From Sulfitobacter sp. DSM 110093 (GTDB lineage Bacteria > Pseudomonadota > Alphaproteobacteria > Rhodobacterales > Rhodobacteraceae): a stretch of 64,000 nucleotides of DNA. The position numbers and the translations under genes are program-made. The stretch covers positions 1,919,001 through 1,983,000 of the forward strand of contig NZ_CP085167.1 of NCBI RefSeq assembly GCF_022788715.1. Direction: 5' to 3'. Positions within the stretch are counted from its first letter, which is position 1. The number at the start of each line of letters is the position of its first letter. The notes beneath the pieces are model-generated. The model had not been told where the DNA came from and ran no database searches. It saw only the letters and a program-made list of their open reading frames with translations. Of this stretch, positions 61,797-64,000 are shown one piece after another.

Positions 61797-64000
61797 TGCC
61801 CGAGCAGGAAGGACATAAGCGCCGCACCTTGGGGGAGGACGATTTTGCCGCCCCCGCCCGCGCAGAATATGTGGAATTCGGGCTGGCGAGCTGCTTCTCC
61901 TTCCTGCGCGCCGCCTCGGACGCGGTAGATTTGGTGGAGCGGGCCTATCAGCTTGGCTACGACAGCCTCGGCATTGCCGATCACAACACGCTGGCGGGCG
62001 TGGTGCGGCTGCATGTGGAGGCCGAAAAGGCCCACATCCGCCCCCTGATCGGCGCGCGTCTGGTGCTGCTTTGTGGGACCGAACTGCTGGCCTACCCGCA
62101 AGACCGTGCCGCCTATGCGCGGCTCTCGACCTTGCTCTCGGCGGGCAAGATGCAATCGGTGGACGGCGAATGGCAGCAAAAGGGTGAGACCCATCTGACG
62201 CTGGAGATGCTGAGCCAACACGCCGAAGGGCTGCATCTGATCGTCATGCCGCCCGAGAACCTTGACGTCTTTGCCGCTGGCCTGCCGCGTCTGGTGAAAG
62301 CACTGCCGGGGATGCGGCATGTGGGCGCAAGCTTCCTTTATCGTGGCGATGACCGAGCGCGGATCAACCGCTTGGACGCACTGGCCCGCGCCCATGGGCT
62401 GAGGATTTTGGCCACCAACGACGTGCTTTACCACGCACGCCACCGGCGGCCCTTGCAGGATGTGATGGTGGCGATCCGCGAAGGCGTGATCGTGCCCAAG
62501 GCGGGCTATCTCTTGGCCGCCAATGCCGAACGGCACCTGAAATCGCCCGAGGCGATGCTGCGCCTCTTCGCCGACTGGCCCCATGCCATCGCCGAGACGC
62601 GCCGGCTGGCGGACAGGATCACCTTTCGCCTCACCGATCTGGCCTACGAATACCCACATGAGATCGTCCCCGAAGGCCGCAGCCCGATGGAGGAACTCGC
62701 CCGCCTCACATGGGAGGGCGCGGCGCGGCGCTACCCGCAAGGCGTGCCCGAGGCGGTGATCAAAACGATCGAAAAGGAATTCGCGCTCATCTCCGCCAAA
62801 AAGATCGCCCGCTATTTCCTCACCATCTACGACATCGTCCGCTTCGCCCGCGAGGAAGCTGAGCCGCCGATCCTCTGCCAAGGGCGCGGCTCGGCGGCCA
62901 ATTCGGCGGTCTGTTTCTGCCTCGGCATCACCTCGGTCGACCCGGCGGTGCATAACCTGCTGTTCGAGCGGTTCCTTTCCGAGGAACGCGACGAGCCGCC
63001 CGACATCGACGTGGATTTCGAGCATGAGCGGCGCGAAGAGGTCATCCAATACATGTACGGCAAATACGGCCGCCACCGCGCCGGGCTTTGCGCCACGGTG
63101 ATCCACTACCGCCCGCGCTCGGCCATTCGCGAGGTCGGCAAGGCGATGGGGCTGTCGGAAGACGTGACCTCGAAGCTTGCGGGCACGATCTGGGGCAGTT
63201 TCGAGGGCCAGATGGACGACGCCCGCGCCCGCGAGGCGGGGTTGGATTTGAGCGATCCGTATCTGCGCATGGTCCTGAAACTGGCCTCCCAAATGATCGG
63301 CATGCCGCGCCACCTGAGCCAACACGTCGGCGGTTTCATCCTGACCGAGCGCCCCCTGACCGAGATCGTGCCCATCGGCAACGGCGCCATGCCCGAGCGC
63401 AGTTTCATCGAATGGGACAAGGACGACATCGACGCGCTGCAGATCTTCAAGGTCGATATCCTCGCCCTTGGCATGCTCACCTGTATCGCCAAATGCTTCG
63501 ATCTGATCGAGGCGCATTACGACCGCCCGCTGGAACTGGCCACCGTCCCGGTGGAGGATCACGAGGACGACGCCACCGGGCGACCCACCTACGACATGCT
63601 TTGCCGCGGCGACAGTCTGGGGGTCTTTCAGGTGGAAAGCCGCGCGCAGATGGCGATGCTGCCGAAGCTGCGCCCCCGCGTCTTCTATGATCTGGTGATC
63701 GAAGTCGCCATCGTCCGCCCCGGCCCCATTCAGGGCGACATGGTGCACCCCTATCTGCGCCGCCGTCAGGGCATGGAGAGCGTCGTCTACCCCGCCCCCG
63801 GCCCGGCATTTCCGCAGGACGAGCTGTTCAGCATCCTCAGCCGGACCTTGGGCGTGCCGATCTTTCAAGAACAGGCGATGAAGATTTCCATCGACGCGGC
63901 ACAGTTTTCCCCGACCGAGGCGAACGAGCTGCGCAAGGCCATGGCCACCTTCCGCTCGCGCGGGACGATCGAGAAGCTACAGGACAAGATGGTGGGCCGT
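61796..64000 (+). CDS. dnaE2: Error-prone DNA polymerase DnaE2 (partial, runs off the window)
   Basis: The first 735 residues of the C-family polymerase of the mutasome are present; the frame is open to the last base. It begins MPEQEGHKRR, overlapping the imuB stop (TGATG). The PHP domain motif GIADHN is at 59-64, and the palm catalytic motif PDIDVDFE is at 402-409, after CQGRGSAANSAVCFCLG. Later motifs include MPRHLSQHVGGFILT and FQVESRAQMAMLPKLRP. The start codon and the absence of any stop in 2205 bases support an intact gene. It is the third gene of the LexA-controlled imuA-imuB-dnaE2 operon. Confidence 0.95.
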   Translation, partial: MPEQEGHKRRTLGEDDFAAPARAEYVEFGLASCFSFLRAASDAVDLVERAYQLGYDSLGIADHNTLAGVVRLHVEAEKAHIRPLIGARLVLLCGTELLAYPQDRAAYARLSTLLSAGKMQSVDGEWQQKGETHLTLEMLSQHAEGLHLIVMPPENLDVFAAGLPRLVKALPGMRHVGASFLYRGDDRARINRLDALARAHGLRILATNDVLYHARHRRPLQDVMVAIREGVIVPKAGYLLAANAERHLKSPEAMLRLFADWPHAIAETRRLADRITFRLTDLAYEYPHEIVPEGRSPMEELARLTWEGAARRYPQGVPEAVIKTIEKEFALISAKKIARYFLTIYDIVRFAREEAEPPILCQGRGSAANSAVCFCLGITSVDPAVHNLLFERFLSEERDEPPDIDVDFEHERREEVIQYMYGKYGRHRAGLCATVIHYRPRSAIREVGKAMGLSEDVTSKLAGTIWGSFEGQMDDARAREAGLDLSDPYLRMVLKLASQMIGMPRHLSQHVGGFILTERPLTEIVPIGNGAMPERSFIEWDKDDIDALQIFKVDILALGMLTCIAKCFDLIEAHYDRPLELATVPVEDHEDDATGRPTYDMLCRGDSLGVFQVESRAQMAMLPKLRPRVFYDLVIEVAIVRPGPIQGDMVHPYLRRRQGMESVVYPAPGPAFPQDELFSILSRTLGVPIFQEQAMKISIDAAQFSPTEANELRKAMATFRSRGTIEKLQDKMVGR

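Noticed and set aside
61742..63868. 708-codon minus-strand open frame opposite dnaE2
   Set aside because: The plus strand encodes clear DnaE2 motifs through the whole stretch; the reverse frame has no recognisable domain.

Overview
The window is about 60% G+C, densely packed and bacterial. Its gene content points to a marine Roseobacter-group alphaproteobacterium (Rhodobacterales; Sulfitobacter-like is my inference). The markers are a complete sox thiosulfate-oxidation cluster with a persulfide-sensor SoxR, an rhizobial-type PhaAB-fusion antiporter operon, choXWV, malonate TRAP/MatB genes, and alphaproteobacterial LexA boxes (GAAC-N7-GAAC) in front of DNA-damage genes. No transposase, integrase, phage gene, CRISPR array or rRNA is visible. 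One tRNA (Thr-UGU) is present.

Layout. 0-2.2 kb: clpX and clpP (minus strand). 2.2-12 kb: sox cluster, with soxVWXYZABCD on the minus strand and soxS-soxR-soxT on the plus strand. Two perfect ATTCA-N6-TGAAT palindromes, upstream of soxX and soxC, are likely SoxR operators. 12.2-15.6 kb: zinc uptake, with znuA (His-rich tandem repeat) divergent from zur-znuC-znuB across two Zur boxes. 15.6-25.3 kb: a long minus-strand operon for tryptophan catabolism through kynurenine and anthranilate to 2-aminobenzoyl-CoA and on to beta-oxidation-like steps, with an embedded MarR regulator; no kynurenine formamidase gene is seen. 25.5-32 kb: assorted genes, including a motif-degenerate DgoK-like protein, an HpaR-like regulator, an aromatic amino acid decarboxylase, a hypothetical, tRNA-Thr, purU and egtB. 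32.1-37.4 kb: a 1743-residue secreted GEVED/DUF11 repeat protein. 37.6-40.6 kb: copA-cueR copper efflux. 40.6-43.5 kb: choXWV choline transport. 43.6-45.3 kb: a caspase-like protein that has lost its catalytic His and has a suspicious in-frame tail beyond its stop. 45.4-51.3 kb: phaAB-C-D-E-F-G cation/proton antiporter. 51.5-56 kb: malonate TRAP transporter and malonyl-CoA synthetase. 56.2-64 kb: DNA-damage island, with a radical SAM protein and a DUF4130-UdgX fusion, an SRAP (YedK/HMCES) protein, and imuA-imuB-dnaE2. dnaE2 runs off the right edge.

The most notable feature is the last island. Two perfect LexA-type boxes lie just in front of the radical SAM-UdgX operon and imuA-imuB-dnaE2. A uracil glycosylase that crosslinks to DNA, an abasic-site crosslinker, an uncharacterised radical SAM enzyme and a mutagenic polymerase complex therefore sit side by side, and both plus-strand operons appear to be under SOS control.
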